A stretch of DNA of 64,000 nucleotides, taken from contig NC_091160.1 in assembly GCF_040958095.1 (NCBI RefSeq), forward strand, positions 39,738,730 through 39,802,729, written 5' to 3'. The DNA is from Procambarus clarkii (taxonomy: Eukaryota > Arthropoda > Malacostraca > Decapoda > Cambaridae). Both the position numbers and the translations under genes were made by a program. Positions 1-10,645 of this stretch are shown here, one piece after another. Under the pieces are notes generated by a model. The model was not told the DNA's origin. It made no database searches and worked only from the letters and a program-made list of their open reading frames with translations. Within the stretch, counting starts at the first letter, position 1; each line of letters opens with the position of its first letter.

Positions 1-440
1 TAACCAGTGATCAGAGTTCAGCCTTTTTGCATGAAGCTGTAACTCCAAGCATTGAATATATTTTATATTTGCTCTATATTTGAATGCTTTCACCGTGGGT
101 TTTTTTTCAAGTGCAATGATGCATTGGGCTATGAATAATGTTATTTGTATCACAGAACATGTAGAGCATAGGTATATACAGATATATTCATCTCACTAAT
201 ATGTTGCAATATTATATTCTTTTGACAACAATACATACTATTTTGGCTGTTATTACACCATATACACATGTTATATACACAGACAACAATGTGCTTTCTG
301 GATACCTCTCAACTGGATATGCCGGCTATCCATTTCGAGTTTGTTCAAGTAAAAATGTGCGATGAAGTGGAGTGTGAAAGTGGTGTAAGTACTTGAACAT
401 CTGGACGTACCTCATCAGGCTGTCAAGCTAGACAAACTGG
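1..440. other. AT-rich non-coding DNA
   Basis: No open frame, RNA gene or repeat that I recognise. The right edge (about 400-480) has a short repeated phrase around 'agactagacagacgg' that leads into the first LINE copy. Confidence 0.5.
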
Positions 441-478
441 AATTCTTCACAAATTGTCAGACTAGACAGACGGTCAGG

Positions 479-769
479 ATGAACAGGCTGCACAGATTGC
501 CAGACAGGAGAGAGAACACTGAACAGACAGATGATCACACACCAAAGGAGCATGTTAGTGATTTTAGGAGGATAGGAAAATATGAGAAAGACAAGAACTG
601 CCCCTTAAGGGTGACGTTTAATGGAGTGAAGTATATGACAGAAGTGCTTCGGAATACCAGAAAACTGCAATGTGATGAGGATGACAAACTTTATTCAATA
701 AGACAAGACCTCTCAAAGGAGGACAGAGAAAAGCTGAAAATATTAAATACGCTATGTGATATAATCTAG
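479..769 (+). pseudogene. LINE ORF1 C-terminal fragment (family A)
   Basis: 96 codons. The segment PLRVTFNGVKYMTEVLRNTR followed by DDKLYSIRQDLSKEDREKLK has the layout of the RNA-binding end of CR1/L2-type ORF1 proteins (a strand with R-P-L-x-V-x-F, then a charged helix S-K-E-D-R-E-K). The function would be nucleic-acid chaperoning of the LINE RNA. No other ORF1 sequence of this family is present in the window, so this is the only glimpse of it. Family assignment by pattern memory only. Confidence 0.5.
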
Positions 770-867
770 TAGAGAATGGGGACAGTGAAACAGTTGTTAA
801 ACTCGATTTCAAGAGAGGATGCTATGGGGAACTTGGAAATTTTTTTCATGGGTATAATTGGACAGAC

Positions 868-2559
868 TTGTTGCTAAGCAAGGAAGTAAATGAGATGTAT
901 GCCAAATTTTGCGAAATATATGACAAAGGCACACAAACATTCATACCAAAACAGAGATGCAGACCTAGGAAACAGGGTTTGTTCAACAGAAATTGCAAGA
1001 GGGCCAGAGATCAAAAGACACAAGCATGGAATTATTCTAGAAAGAGGCCAAACCCCCAAACATACCAGCGATACAAAGATGCAAGAAACAACTACACGTC
1101 AGTAAGGAGAGAGGCAGAGAGGAACTTTGAGAATGGTATAGCAGACAAATGTAAACCAGATCCAGGCCTTTTCTATAAATTCATTAAAAGCAAGCTGCAG
1201 GTAAAGGATAATATTCAGAGGTTGAAAATGGGGAACAGAGACACGGAAAATGAAAAGGAAATGTGTGAAACATTAAACGAAAAGTTCCAAAGTGTGTTTG
1301 TACAAAATGAGATCTTCAGAGAACCAGACACAATAAGAATTTCAGAGAACAGCATTGAGCACATAGAGGTGTCTTAGAGAGAAAGTGAAACAAATGCGTC
1401 TGGAGCTAAGTAAGAACAAAGCAGTTGGCCCAGATGGAGTTTCACCATGGGTTTTGAGAGAATGTGCACCTGAGCTCAGCATTCCATTTCGGCTGATTTT
1501 TCAAACATCCCTGTGTACAGGAGTCGTAGCAGATGTGTGAAAAAGGGCTAACGTAGTTCCAATCAACAAAAGTGGCAGCAGGGAAGATTCAATTTTAGAC
1601 CTGTATCATTGACAAGTGCTATAGTCAAAATTATGGAAAAAAATAATAAAAACTAAATGGGTAGAACAACTGGAGAGAAATGATATAACATCAGATAGAC
1701 AGTATGGTTTTCGATCTGGAAGATCCTGCATATCGAATTTACTCAGTTTCTATGATCGAGCCACAGAAATTTTACAGGAAAGAGATGGTTGGGTTGACTG
1801 CATCTATCTGGACCTAAAAAAAAGCTTTCGACAGAGTTCCACATAAGAGGTTGTTCTGGAAACTGGAAAATATTGGATGGGTGACAGGTAAGCTTCTAAC
1901 ATGGATGAAAAATTTTCTGACTGACAGAAAAATGAGGGCAGTAATCAAGAGCCAATGTATCGGACTGGAGAAATGTCACAAGTGGAGTACCACAGGGTTC
2001 AGTTCTTGTACCGGTGATGTTCATTGTCTACATAAATGATCTATCAGATGGAATACAGAATTATATGAACATGTTTGCTGATGATACTAAGATAATAGGA
2101 AGGATAAGAAACTTAGATGATTGTCATGCCCTTCAAGAGGACCTAGACAAAATAAGTATATGGAGCACCACTTGGCAAATGAAATTTAATGTGAATAAAT
2201 GCCATGTTATGGAATGTGGAATAGGAAAACATAGACCCCACACAACCTATAAATTATGTGAGAAATCTTTAAAGAATTCTGATAAAGAAAGAGATCTAGG
2301 GGTGGTTCTAGATAGAAAATTATCACCTGAAGACCACATAAAGAACGTTGTGCGAGAAGCCTATGCCATGCTTTCTAACTTCAGAATTGCTTTTAAATAC
2401 GTGGATGGCGAAATACTGAAGAAATTGTTCACGACTTTTGTTAGGCCAAAACTAGAATATGCAGCGGTTGTGTGGTGCCCATATCTTAAACACATCAACA
2501 AACTGGAAAAGGTGCAAAGACATGCTACTAAGTGTTTCCCAGAACTGAAGGGCAAGAGC
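868..2559 (+). pseudogene. LINE ORF2 reverse transcriptase remnant (A1)
   Basis: Broken ORF2 in at least four frame segments: 868-1377 (linker between endonuclease and RT), about 1380-1850 (RT fingers, decayed), 1851-2039 and 2014-2559 (palm with FADDTKI catalytic motif, then LGVVLDRKLSPEDHIKN and the thumb). 62-92 percent of residues, by eye, match the intact copies at 35328 and 40082. It could not encode a working enzyme. Confidence 0.85.
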
Positions 2560-2580
2560 GCACACACACACACACACACT
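2560..2580. repeat. (AC)n microsatellite between two LINE copies
   Basis: About ten CA units exactly at the junction where copy A1 stops and the 5'-truncated copy B1 starts. Confidence 0.95.
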
Positions 2581-3836
2581 CAGGGAGGGTAAATCTTGCC
2601 TTACAGGCTTGATAGAATTCTACGATCAGGTGACACAGATTAAGCAAGAAAGAGAAGGCTGGGCGGACTGCATTTTCTTGGATTGTCGGAAAGCCTTTGA
2701 CACAGTACCGCATAAGAGGCTGGTACATAAGCTGGAGAGACAGGCAGGTGTAGCTGGTAAGGTGCTCCAGTGGATAAGGGAGTATCTAAGCAATAGGAAG
2801 CAGAGAGTTACGGTGAGGGGTGAGACCTCCGATTGGCGTGAAGTCACCAGTGGAGTCCCACAGGGCTCTGTACTCGGTCCTATCTTGTTTCTGATATATG
2901 TAAATGATCTCCCGGAGGGTATCGATTCATTTCTCTCAATGTTTGCGGACGATGCTAAAATTATGAGAAGGATTAAAACAGAAGAGGACTGTTTGAGGCT
3001 TCAAGAAGACCTAGACAAGCTGAAGGAATGGTCGAACAAATGGTTGTTAGAGTTTAACCCAACCAAATGTAATGTAATGAAGATAGGTGTAGGGAGCAGG
3101 AGGCCAGATACAAGGTATCATCTGGGAGAGGAAATTCTTCAGGAGTCAGAGAAGGAAAAAGACTTGGGGGTTGATATCACGCCAGACCTGTCTCCTGCAG
3201 CACATATCAAGCGGATAACATCAGCGGCATATGCCAGGCTGGCCAACATACGAACGGCATTCAGAAACTTGTGTAAAGAATCATTCAGAACTTTGTATAC
3301 CACATATGTCAGGCCAATCCTGGAGTATGCAGCCCCAGCATGGAGTCCATATCTAGTCAAGGATAAGACTAAACTGGAAAAGGTTCAAAGGTTTGCCACC
3401 AGACTAGTACCCGAGCTGAGAGGTATGAGCTACGAGGAGAGACTACGGGAATTAAACCTCACTTCGCTGGAAGACAGAAGAGTTAGGGGGGACATGATCA
3501 CCACATTCAAGATTCTGAAGGGGATTGATAGGGTAGATAAAGACAGTCTATTTAACACAAGGGGAACACGCACAAGGGGACACAGGTGGAAACTGAGTGC
3601 CCAAATGAGCCACAGAGATATTAGAAAGAACTTTTTTAGTGTCAGAGTGGTTGACAAATGGAATGCATTAGGGGGTGATGTGGTGGAGGCTCACTCCATA
3701 CACAGTTTCAAGTGTAGATATGACAGAGCCCGATAGGCTCAGGAATCTGTACACCTGTTGATTGACGGTTGAGAGGCGGGACCAAAGAGCCAGAGCTCAA
3801 CCCCCGCAAACACAACTAGGTGAGTACAACTAGGTG

Positions 3837-3840
<4 letters not shown>
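2581..3840 (+). mobile_element. CR1-like LINE, family B, copy B1 (5'-truncated)
   Basis: A second CR1-like family, about 50 percent similar in protein to family A by eye. It starts inside the RT domain directly after (AC)n and runs to a 3' tail with two copies of 'acaactaggtgagtac' followed by a long (AC)n. The coding part is a single open frame. The tail 'caagcacaactaggtgagtac' is shared with copy B2 at 42590, which fixes the 3' end. Confidence 0.9.
2609..3736 (+). CDS. Reverse transcriptase C-terminal two thirds, CR1-like LINE B1
   Basis: 375 codons, no internal stop. Motif A CIFLDCRKAFDTVPHKRL, motif B SGVPQGSVLGP, motif C FADDAKIM, then the thumb (LGVDITPDLSPAAHIK, YVRPILEYAAPAWSPYL, KLEKVQRFATRLVPEL) and a CR1-type C-terminus (TRGHRWKLS, RDIRKNFFSVRVVDKWNAL). 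The endonuclease and RT fingers were lost by 5' truncation, so the frame is not expected to make an active enzyme although it is undamaged. The ATG at 2609 is only the first in the frame; it is not a natural start. Confidence 0.85.
   Translation: MIEFYDQVTQIKQEREGWADCIFLDCRKAFDTVPHKRLVHKLERQAGVAGKVLQWIREYLSNRKQRVTVRGETSDWREVTSGVPQGSVLGPILFLIYVNDLPEGIDSFLSMFADDAKIMRRIKTEEDCLRLQEDLDKLKEWSNKWLLEFNPTKCNVMKIGVGSRRPDTRYHLGEEILQESEKEKDLGVDITPDLSPAAHIKRITSAAYARLANIRTAFRNLCKESFRTLYTTYVRPILEYAAPAWSPYLVKDKTKLEKVQRFATRLVPELRGMSYEERLRELNLTSLEDRRVRGDMITTFKILKGIDRVDKDSLFNTRGTRTRGHRWKLSAQMSHRDIRKNFFSVRVVDKWNALGGDVVEAHSIHSFKCRYDRAR

Positions 3841-3904
<64 letters not shown>
3840..3904. repeat. (AC)n microsatellite
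   Basis: About 32 CA units filling the space between the 3' tail of B1 and the truncated 5' end of A5. Confidence 0.97.
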
Positions 3905-3906
<2 letters not shown>

Positions 3907-4070
3907 TAGAGTGGTAGACGGTTGGAACAAGTTAAGTGAGAAGGTGGTGGAGGCCAAGACCGTCAGTAGTTTCAAAGCGTTATATGACAAAGAGTGCTGG
4001 GAAGACGGGACACCACGAGCGTAGCTCTCATCCTGTAACTACACTTAGGTAATTACACTTAGGTAATTAC
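3905..4070 (+). mobile_element. CR1-like LINE family A, 3'-end fragment A5
   Basis: Only the last ~35 codons (NRVVDGWNKLSEKVVEAKTV) and the 3' end with two 'acttaggtaattac' units. By eye it is identical to the ends of A2 (36488-36654) and A4 (41003-41168), so it is a young, heavily 5'-truncated insertion. Both ends abut (AC)n. Confidence 0.9.
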
Positions 4071-4327
4071 ACACACACACACACACTGTGTGTGTGTGTG
4101 TGTGAGAGAGACAAAGAGTCAGACAGACAGACAGACAGAGAGTCAGTCAGACAGACAGACAGACAGACAGTCAGACAGACAGAGTCAGTCAGAGTCGGTC
4201 GGTCGGTCGGTCGGTCGGTCGGTCGGTCGGTCGGTCGGTCGGTCGGTCGGTCGGTCGGTCGGTCGGTCGGTCGGTCGGTCGGTCGGTCGGTCGGTCGGTC
4301 GGTCGGTCAGTCGGTCAGTCGGTCAGT

Positions 4328-4359
<32 letters not shown>

Positions 4360-4378
4360 CTGTCAGCCTGTCTGTCTG
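4069..4378. repeat. Compound microsatellite (AC)n-(TG)n-(ACAG)n-(GGTC)n-(AGCC)n
   Basis: The (AC)n tail of A5 meets a (TG)n head to head at about 4087, followed by mixed acag/agtc units, about 30 uninterrupted 'ggtc' units (4195-4312) and then agtc/agcc units. Frames through it read SVGRSVGRS-like peptides, which are translation artefacts. Confidence 0.95.
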
Positions 4379-4396
4379 AAGTTTTATATTTTACGA

Positions 4397-4444
4397 AACA
4401 CCACGAGCGTAGCTCTCATCCTGTAACTACACTTAGGTAATTAC
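4397..4444 (+). mobile_element. CR1-like LINE family A, tail fragment A6
   Basis: Only the terminal 48 bp ('caccacgagcgtagctctca' through 'cttaggtaattac'), found immediately after the compound microsatellite. Confidence 0.75.
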
Positions 4445-5395
4445 TTAATTCACATTTATTAACCCTTGCCCCCAAAGTAACAATCCTTTACCACATCCTA
4501 TATTACATTAAATCCATGAACCCCATTTAGGCGGTGGATGAGATGTAAAATGGCATACTCTATTAATGAAACAACTCTTGAACTATATATCATACAGTAC
4601 ATCACAAGTCAATCATATTACTTCCTGGAGTGCCTGAATTCCAGGTAACAGGAAACCTATATTCTAGCATACCTGGAGGGGGTTCATACCTGAAGAGAGG
4701 TCATACCATGGGGGGGGGGATGTTCTGGGAGTTCTTCTACTCCCTGAGTTCAGCCTGTGCAAGCAACAGCACAACATAACATGACTTTAAATAGGAATTG
4801 GTGACTTTAATACTTAACACAGAAAATATACTTACCTAAGAAATGTGCCCACACATGCCATGACCTGCTCCCATCATCCAGTTACAGAAGAGTGCTCCAC
4901 ATATCATGTGGATGGTTGCCAGATTGGTACAAGTATCGTACAGTGGACACTCTTAACAGTACTCAAATGCCACCATTCCATCTTTAGCATAATGTAACAT
5001 CCTGGCTCTATAATCTACTAGTCAAAATAGTTTGTATCAACAGTAAGGATCCTCTAATATACTATCATCATTAAATAATTGAAGTTACTTATTAATTTTA
5101 TCATTATTAAGTGATGCTGTGGCCACAAGCAGCGTGGCAGTGTTGTGAGCTGCTGCTGCATTATTCATGGTTGTCCTCTCAGTACAGTACTGAGATCCTC
5201 ATACTTAGGAGTGGTGTCATCAAGTTTTTCCAAGATGGCATTTGTTTACTGAAGGCCTGAGGAAGCAGATGTGAGCCCCATATATCTGCAGGAGTTTGAA
5301 ATCTTATGCAATGGTTTAAAAATTCTGCAACCGTGTCGCACAGTTTACGGAAAATTGGCGAGATCAATCCACAACTGTGTTGTGCAATAGAAATG
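4445..5395. other. Non-coding DNA, nothing recognised
   Basis: AT-rich. A region at 4625-4760 repeats the phrase ccaggtaacagg / catacctggagg and includes a G9 run; similar 'catacctcc' phrases occur at 25830, so a low-copy dispersed repeat is possible. No exon-like frame found. Confidence 0.4.
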
Positions 5396-5940
5396 TTAAG
5401 GTGGCCTTTTTTTTGGCTCTGGCTTCAGACTGTTGAGTTGGAGAGCTTCACATTCTTCTCTGGAAGCATGGTTTCTGTTCAATCGATCCTTGTCTTCATA
5501 TGCTTCATCTTCAACGTTCTCCTTCATCGATGTTTGGTTTGTGCAGCCACGGGAATATCATACACTTTGTATAATGGCTATAGTGTGGCATTATTTGCAT
5601 GCTACTTGTGCTCTGCGAGTAGATGCTTTGTTGATCGAGTCCTTCACATACTGTACCTTGTTCTGAGGCCTGTTTCTCTCTGTTTATCTGAAGAGTGGCT
5701 TGCTTTAGTCGATCAGAGGTTTATCCCAATTCTCATGTTTGGAAGGTTAGGACTTGGCTTTCCAATATGTCTATAGTGAATATTTTGGCTTATGGCTTTT
5801 TTACAGTCCAACCAAGCATTGGCCTCTCTTTATATGATGACTGTCACTTGGCCTCACAGTGCTTGTTTGGCACTTGGGCATTTGGTCAGAAGAGCTGACT
5901 CTTCTGACTATGCAGCCCGTCCTCATAAACAAAGACCAAA
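5396..5940 (+). mobile_element. DIRS-like (tyrosine recombinase) retroelement relic
   Basis: Old, broken copy of a dispersed family also present at about 14950-15800, 21400-22050 and, on the other strand, 27130-27660. The four copies share an aligned stretch that starts 'gtagatgctttgtt' and ends near 'ctcatgttt'. In the better copies it reads VDPVSLVPCSKAHISRVVHS followed by a Ser-Gln-Pro and Ala-His-Asp-Val-like block, which resembles the C-terminal end of tyrosine recombinases of DIRS1-type elements. DIRS1-like elements are known to be common in decapods. Class assignment is tentative. Many breaks. Confidence 0.4.
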
Positions 5941-6449
5941 GTCCATTCCATGCACCCGCCAAACCCCCTGTTTATGAATGAAAAATGGTTTACACACGAC
6001 TCATAACTGATAACGTTCGAACACTTCTTGAACAAGTGCTTCGCTGATGAATTTTGTTCAAACCACAATGCTGTAAATGCTTCACCCACATGCTACAAAT
6101 ACAAATAATTGCCAACAGAACCTAAACACCTAACCTAACCAATCCCTAAATATGCACAGTATGCTAATATATAACAATATTAATTTATGTTTGAGAAAAT
6201 TCCTATTTTGAATGAACAGCATGTTAAAGTTGATGAATGCATCTTAGAGGTCGACTGTGGGATGGAACAGACTTGGCCTGAGGACGGGTTGGACCATGAC
6301 CCATCTCTTGTCATGTGCTCCTACGGGTAAACTCGGGCTGTCTTTTCTGCTTAATTAATCTTTCTTTCCCCTTTCAGATAAGCCAGCCTGCTCTGCCAAG
6401 GCACCATTGAGTTAGCTTGGGAGGTTACTGAGGGGCCTCTCCCAGAAAT
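5941..6449. other. Non-coding DNA
   Basis: No convincing gene. 6240-6350 contains a GC-richer stretch with no recognised motif. Confidence 0.4.
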
Positions 6450-6560
6450 CAACATTGATTGTAATGAAATGGCATTTTCTGGTGGACCACTCAGTACGTC
6501 CCTGTTTAGGTAGATAGCGGGAACCCCTGGGTGAGCTGAGCCACCATCTGGCGATGAGTA
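6445..6560 (+). repeat. Foldback repeat terminus, forward orientation
   Basis: 'gattgtaatgaaatgg' followed by 'ttttctggtgg' and 'gtacgtccctg' matches the ends of the foldback elements at 22262-22742. A reverse-oriented terminus lies at 8058-8150, so 6445-8150 may be one foldback copy with the LINE below inserted in it. Confidence 0.5.
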
Positions 6561-6604
6561 CAGTAGGGGGTTATTTTCCATAGTTTACTTAATTTTTCTC
6601 ATGG

Positions 6605-7905
6605 TTAATAAGTAATTATCAAAGAAGGCACCGAGCCAGGAAGGCTATGTAGCAACATCAAATGTGCAGAATAACCAGAAGGCACTAAATATCACCAAGG
6701 ATGTCAATATGAGAACAGAAACGCATAAAGCGAATGATATCAAAAGTATCTGATTCACCAAGAATTCTATTGAGGGCCAAGTGACAGCATGGGTCGGTTG
6801 GAAAGCAAGATACACGCTCGTCCTGCAAGTCAGGACATTCAACAAGGACATGCACAACAGTAAGAGGGACACTGCAGTTAGGGTAATAAAGAGCGGGGCA
6901 GCGCTCCATTAAGTGTCCTTGAGTTAAGCGCGTATGGCCAATATGCAACCTTGCCAGAGCCGTTTCCCACCGCCAGTTACGGTGGTAGGAGGAAGGCCAC
7001 AAGGACACACTACTCTTAAGAGTATGCAGTTTGTTACCAGTAACAGAAGACCAACAACCCTGCCAAGGGGCAAGGATGGAGGAATGAATAGCTGGGTAAA
7101 AGTCGGAATAAGGAATATCTACATGGGAGATAGGACAAGTGTGGATAGCTTCCTTAGTGGCAGCGTCCGCACGCACATTTAAAGAGACACCAATATGGCT
7201 GGGAACCCAGCAAAACTCGACTGTCTTAAATCTACTGGAGATAAGAAACAGCCAATGTTGAATCTCAACTAGCACCAGATGGACTGGATTAAAGGACTCC
7301 AGAGTCATGAGGCACTGCGAAAGTTAACTACACAGCTACAACCTCAAAGGAGGATTGACAGTGAGAAAGTAGGAGACGAAGAGCATAGAGAATAGCATAA
7401 AGTTCCGCCGTGAAGATGCTAGTCCCCGGAGGCAGGCGACACATATAGATGTGACCAGGAAAAACAACAGAGTAGCCTACACCGTCTGCAGAATTAGACC
7501 CATCGGTGAAAATGGAAATGGAGTGGGAATGTGAAGAAAAGTGTTCAAGGAAAAGATGTTTCAGAACTGTGGGAACTGTAAAAGCTTTAGTGATGTGGGT
7601 CAGGGATTTACAATATTAAGGAAGGGGGACCCTCCACGGGGGCAAGGATAGAACAATAGAGGAGAAATATTAGTAATGCTAACCGAAGGAGAATGTTGCA
7701 GGTGAGACAACCGGACAGAAAGAGGGAGGTGGTGAAGGGGGACAGGAACTACGGGGGGGGGGGGGGGGGGAGTCAAAGCACGACACAGGCGAGATTGAGG
7801 GTGTTGTAAGGACTGCACAAGGTAGCAAATCAGTAGCAATCTCAGCAGTCCTGGAGAGACGGGAAGCCATTGTCAACTCATGGTTACTAATTTCATTCAA
7901 GTTGC
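6605..7905 (-). mobile_element. I-like LINE with RNase H domain, 3' portion
   Basis: A non-LTR retrotransposon fragment of the type that carries RNase H after the RT (I/Nimb-like). Visible: IFTDGSNSADGVGYSVVF (RNase H start, about 7460-7515), TAELYAIL (about 7390-7415), FCWVPSHIGVSLNVRADAAT (about 7150-7215), and a Cys/His knuckle-like C-terminus RLTQGHLMERCPALY..C..VLVECPDL (6830-6930). The 3' tail reads, on the minus strand, 'ggtgccttctttgataatta' near 6615-6635. The region 7600-7900 continues the RT/RNase H linker in other frames. A G19 run at 7751 interrupts it. Confidence 0.75.
6685..7308 (-). pseudogene. RNase H C-terminal half and CCHC-like tail of I-like LINE ORF2
   Basis: 207 open codons. 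Contains the last RNase H block (WVPSHIGV...N..AD, the conserved late His/Asp region) and then ALARLHIGHTRLTQGHLMER, C-x2-C and H-x-L-x-E-C-P, the usual terminus of arthropod I/R1-like ORF2 proteins. It ends in a normal way at 6685 close to the 3' tail. The earlier catalytic Asp and Glu of RNase H lie in a different frame just upstream (7390-7515), so the gene is frameshifted around 7310-7380. Confidence 0.75.
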
Positions 7906-8057
7906 TGCTTTTTCTTGCATGCCTCTACTTCTTAGTGAGTTTTTTCTTGGTTTTGGGTGATCTCTGACCCCTCAAAGCTCCCTTCACTTTGCAGAGAGAC
8001 AGATTTTGTTGCTGGCTACCAATAGGCTCTGGTATGTCTCAAATGCATTATAGAGTA

Positions 8058-8152
8058 CTTCCCTAAGGTTTGACAGCCCCAGTGCAGTAGCCAGGGAGCT
8101 ACTGCATGGCCCACCAGAAAACGGCACTTCATAACATTCAATGCTTGACTTT
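8058..8152 (-). repeat. Foldback repeat terminus, reverse orientation
   Basis: 'ccaccagaaaacggcacttc' then 'ataacattcaatgc' is the inverted counterpart of the terminus at 6445. See the findings. Confidence 0.5.
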
Positions 8153-9530
8153 TGTAGTCGTCAGCAAGCACAAAGTTTCAGACATGAACCTTCATTCTTT
8201 TTAGAGTGGGAATACATTAGCTCACTACATATAGACTGCTAAATCTTCTGGAATAATATATGCAGAGTATAGTTTTGGGAGTGAGGAGGTACTACTGTAT
8301 GCTAAAATTTAATAATCACATTTTCTCATCACAGTAAAGGTTTAATAGGGTTATACAGCACAATTTACATATGCACAAACTGAGCAATCTACAGTATGTA
8401 TCTATGTCACTTACAATGAACGTGATAAATTTAGTACTTTTTATCATTTTTCTCGGTTAAAAAATACTGTATATAAAACAAAGAGATACCAGCAATAGTT
8501 AATCAAATAGTTCAAATCAAACTAGGCTTATGCTATTCATTGATAAACTGTAAAACATCTTAAATAATAATGTTTCAGAAGTTATGAAACATTATATTAT
8601 TATAAGAATGCCAAGTTCTTTCCAAGATTAAACACAAGTAGACATTCTCCTATTCAGTGACTTTTTCTTTACTAAAAAGTAACCAGCTGCTTCTATTTTA
8701 ATTTGATGCTAAATGGGTTTCATAGGTTGTGGTAATTAAAACTTTGTTAGTTTTTGTCTCAATGCATGAGCTACACTGCATTATTTTATGCAGGTATGAG
8801 ACAGGACATATTGTATTTTCTTCTGATTCTCAACTCTGTTTTGTTCTTACATGCTGTCTACACTGTAAGTTCTAACTTTTATTCTAGGAATGTAAATTTT
8901 TGGTGTTCTTTGATATGAGACTTGTGAAATGTGTTTTTCTTTCACTTGCTATGCTAAAGATCAGGACCTTCCTCTAGTGAACTGCCCTTTGTAAGTAAGC
9001 TGCTGCACCCTTGATTTACTTGTCCTATTACAGTACAGTACATTCAAATCCTAATTGACTGCTGGTATTCTAGACATTCTCTAATATCCCTATAGTTTTG
9101 CCTGAAATTTTCACCATCTCTCAACCTTCAGCAATATGTTTTTTATGCTTCTAGCCCCCTAGCATTTTATTCCAATTGAATTCATTCAATAGGCTAAGTT
9201 GTATCTTTCATCCATACAACTACTGAAAACTTTTTTTATTCCCCATCATGATGTCCAGATGCTACAATGCTCTAGTATAATATAACAGCCTTTACAACAC
9301 TAAATTGTCTGCTTAAATTTATAAACATACTTAACACTTTAGATTGCACCATTTATAAATATATATCATCTCTTCATAATTCATTGCATTCATAGTTTCA
9401 ATTTTTTTTTGTCTGCACTGTTTATTATATATAAAATCCAGTTGTCTGTTATATTTTCTGTTCTTGGAATTGGTTTTGTAGAACTGTAGTTGGAGTCACA
9501 TTCCCATTCACGCCTGTCTTTCAAAATGGG
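8153..9530. other. AT-rich non-coding DNA
   Basis: No exon-like frame, SINE or LINE recognised in this 1.4 kb. Could be intron or intergenic. Confidence 0.45.
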
Positions 9531-9532
9531 TT

Positions 9533-9745
9533 TGTAATATTGTAGCTGCAGTCATCTTCCCACTCACTCCGCCTTGTGTGTAGTAGAAGTGGTTTGTAGC
9601 ACTATAGTTGTAATGCTCGTAGTTACAGTTATGTTTCCACTCACTCCGCCTTGCGTGTAGTAGAAGTGGTTTGTAGCACTATAGTTGTAATGCTCGTAGT
9701 TACAGTTATGTTTCCACTCACTCCGCCTTGTGTGTAGTAGAATTG
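9533..9745. repeat. 77-bp tandem repeat, about 2.5-3 copies
   Basis: The string 'ctccgccttg' recurs at 9567, 9644 and 9721 (period 77). The unit contains 'gtagaagtggtttgtagcac' and 'gctcgtagttacagttatg'. The first copy is shorter and degenerate. Confidence 0.9.
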
Positions 9746-10459
9746 GTTTTGTAAATGCATAGTTGTATTTTTGTTCAATGTCACTAACATTTGTTTTTCC
9801 CCCCTCAGTTGTATTATTCTTTATTATGCCATACTCTGCAACAGTTGCTAGGTATTTTCACAGTAATATAAGATACTCTAGTGTCTAACTCGAATAGAAC
9901 TCTGTTCAGCAGAAGTTTAAATACAATGGAAAAAAATTGATATGTGGTTGTACCTACATTTTTGGGATACTGTAGTGTAGGGGTGCAGATAAATGAAGCA
10001 AATCTGGAAGATTGGGATTAGTTGTGTTGACACACAAAAGGAATTATAGTTTTATTTATATATTAAAAATACACTTTTCTATGTGATTTTCATATACAAA
10101 ATACTGTATATGCAAATATGTGTTCTATCAAATTGCACTAATAACATTTCATTATGACCAGAAATTGTCATGTTTAATTTTGTTTTGTAGCTGAATAACC
10201 TGATATGCATAATAATCATCACCTGTAGTGAACATGATCAATTTAGTTCTTTGAAAACCTAGAGCACAATTAAATTTATACTGCATGATACCCCACAATT
10301 TTGCACTCGTCTGCCTTCAGACTCATGGTAACAACTCAGTTTGTAATTGTCAGTAGTCGCTCTTCTTGTTCATTTACTTTTATCATTTTGTGAATCATTT
10401 TTCACACACTTCACACCTGTTCAATCTTAATAATAATCTTCAAGTGCATTCTCTTTACA
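9746..10459. other. AT-rich non-coding DNA
   Basis: Nothing recognised. Confidence 0.4.
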
Positions 10460-10645
10460 TAGCCTTCCTCTTGGATTGGTCAGTAGAGCAATGACCTTGT
10501 AGGTCGGTGTTCGATCCTTGATGTCTCAAGTGATTGGGCACTGTTCCCTGCCTCCTGTTCTAACTCCTATCCATTCTTCTATCCTTTTCCAAGTTCTTTA
10601 TAGGCAAATTGACTTAGCACTTTCTCCAGGTAATTAGCTTACCTT
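10460..10645 (+). mobile_element. tRNA-derived SINE, family S4
   Basis: A-box-like 'ggattggtcagtagagc' and B-box-like 'ggtcggtgttcgatcc' spaced as in a tRNA, followed by 'caagtgattgggcactgttc' and a tail ending 'tttctccaggtaattagc'. Aligns along its length with 43560-43768. Too diverged to fold as a functional tRNA. Confidence 0.75.

Larger units (their letters stand above)
441..2559 (+). mobile_element. CR1-like LINE, family A, copy A1 (endonuclease region lost)
   Basis: A long decayed copy. It carries the end of an ORF1 (479-769) and then, from about 810, the middle and end of ORF2. Compared with the longer copy at 37071-40049, the ORF2 part resumes at the position matching 37920, so the whole apurinic-type endonuclease domain is missing and the ORF1 end is joined almost directly to the linker before the reverse transcriptase. 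RT landmarks are visible: DRQYGFRSGRSC, a CIYLDLKK block, and FADDTKI near 2060-2080. Several frameshifts and stops (for example near 1375, 1540 and 1815). It stops at 2559 where an (AC)n tract starts; the ORF2 C-terminus is absent. Assignment to the CR1/L2 group rests on the C-terminal RNI-RKF-NRVV-WN-L layout seen in sister copies. Confidence 0.85.

Noticed and set aside
4090-4440. SVGRSVGRS repeat frames
   Set aside because: Tetranucleotide array.
5306-5776. 156-codon hydrophobic frame resembling a membrane protein
   Set aside because: It lies in T-rich relic sequence shared with other copies that do not keep the frame; hydrophobicity follows from T-rich codons.
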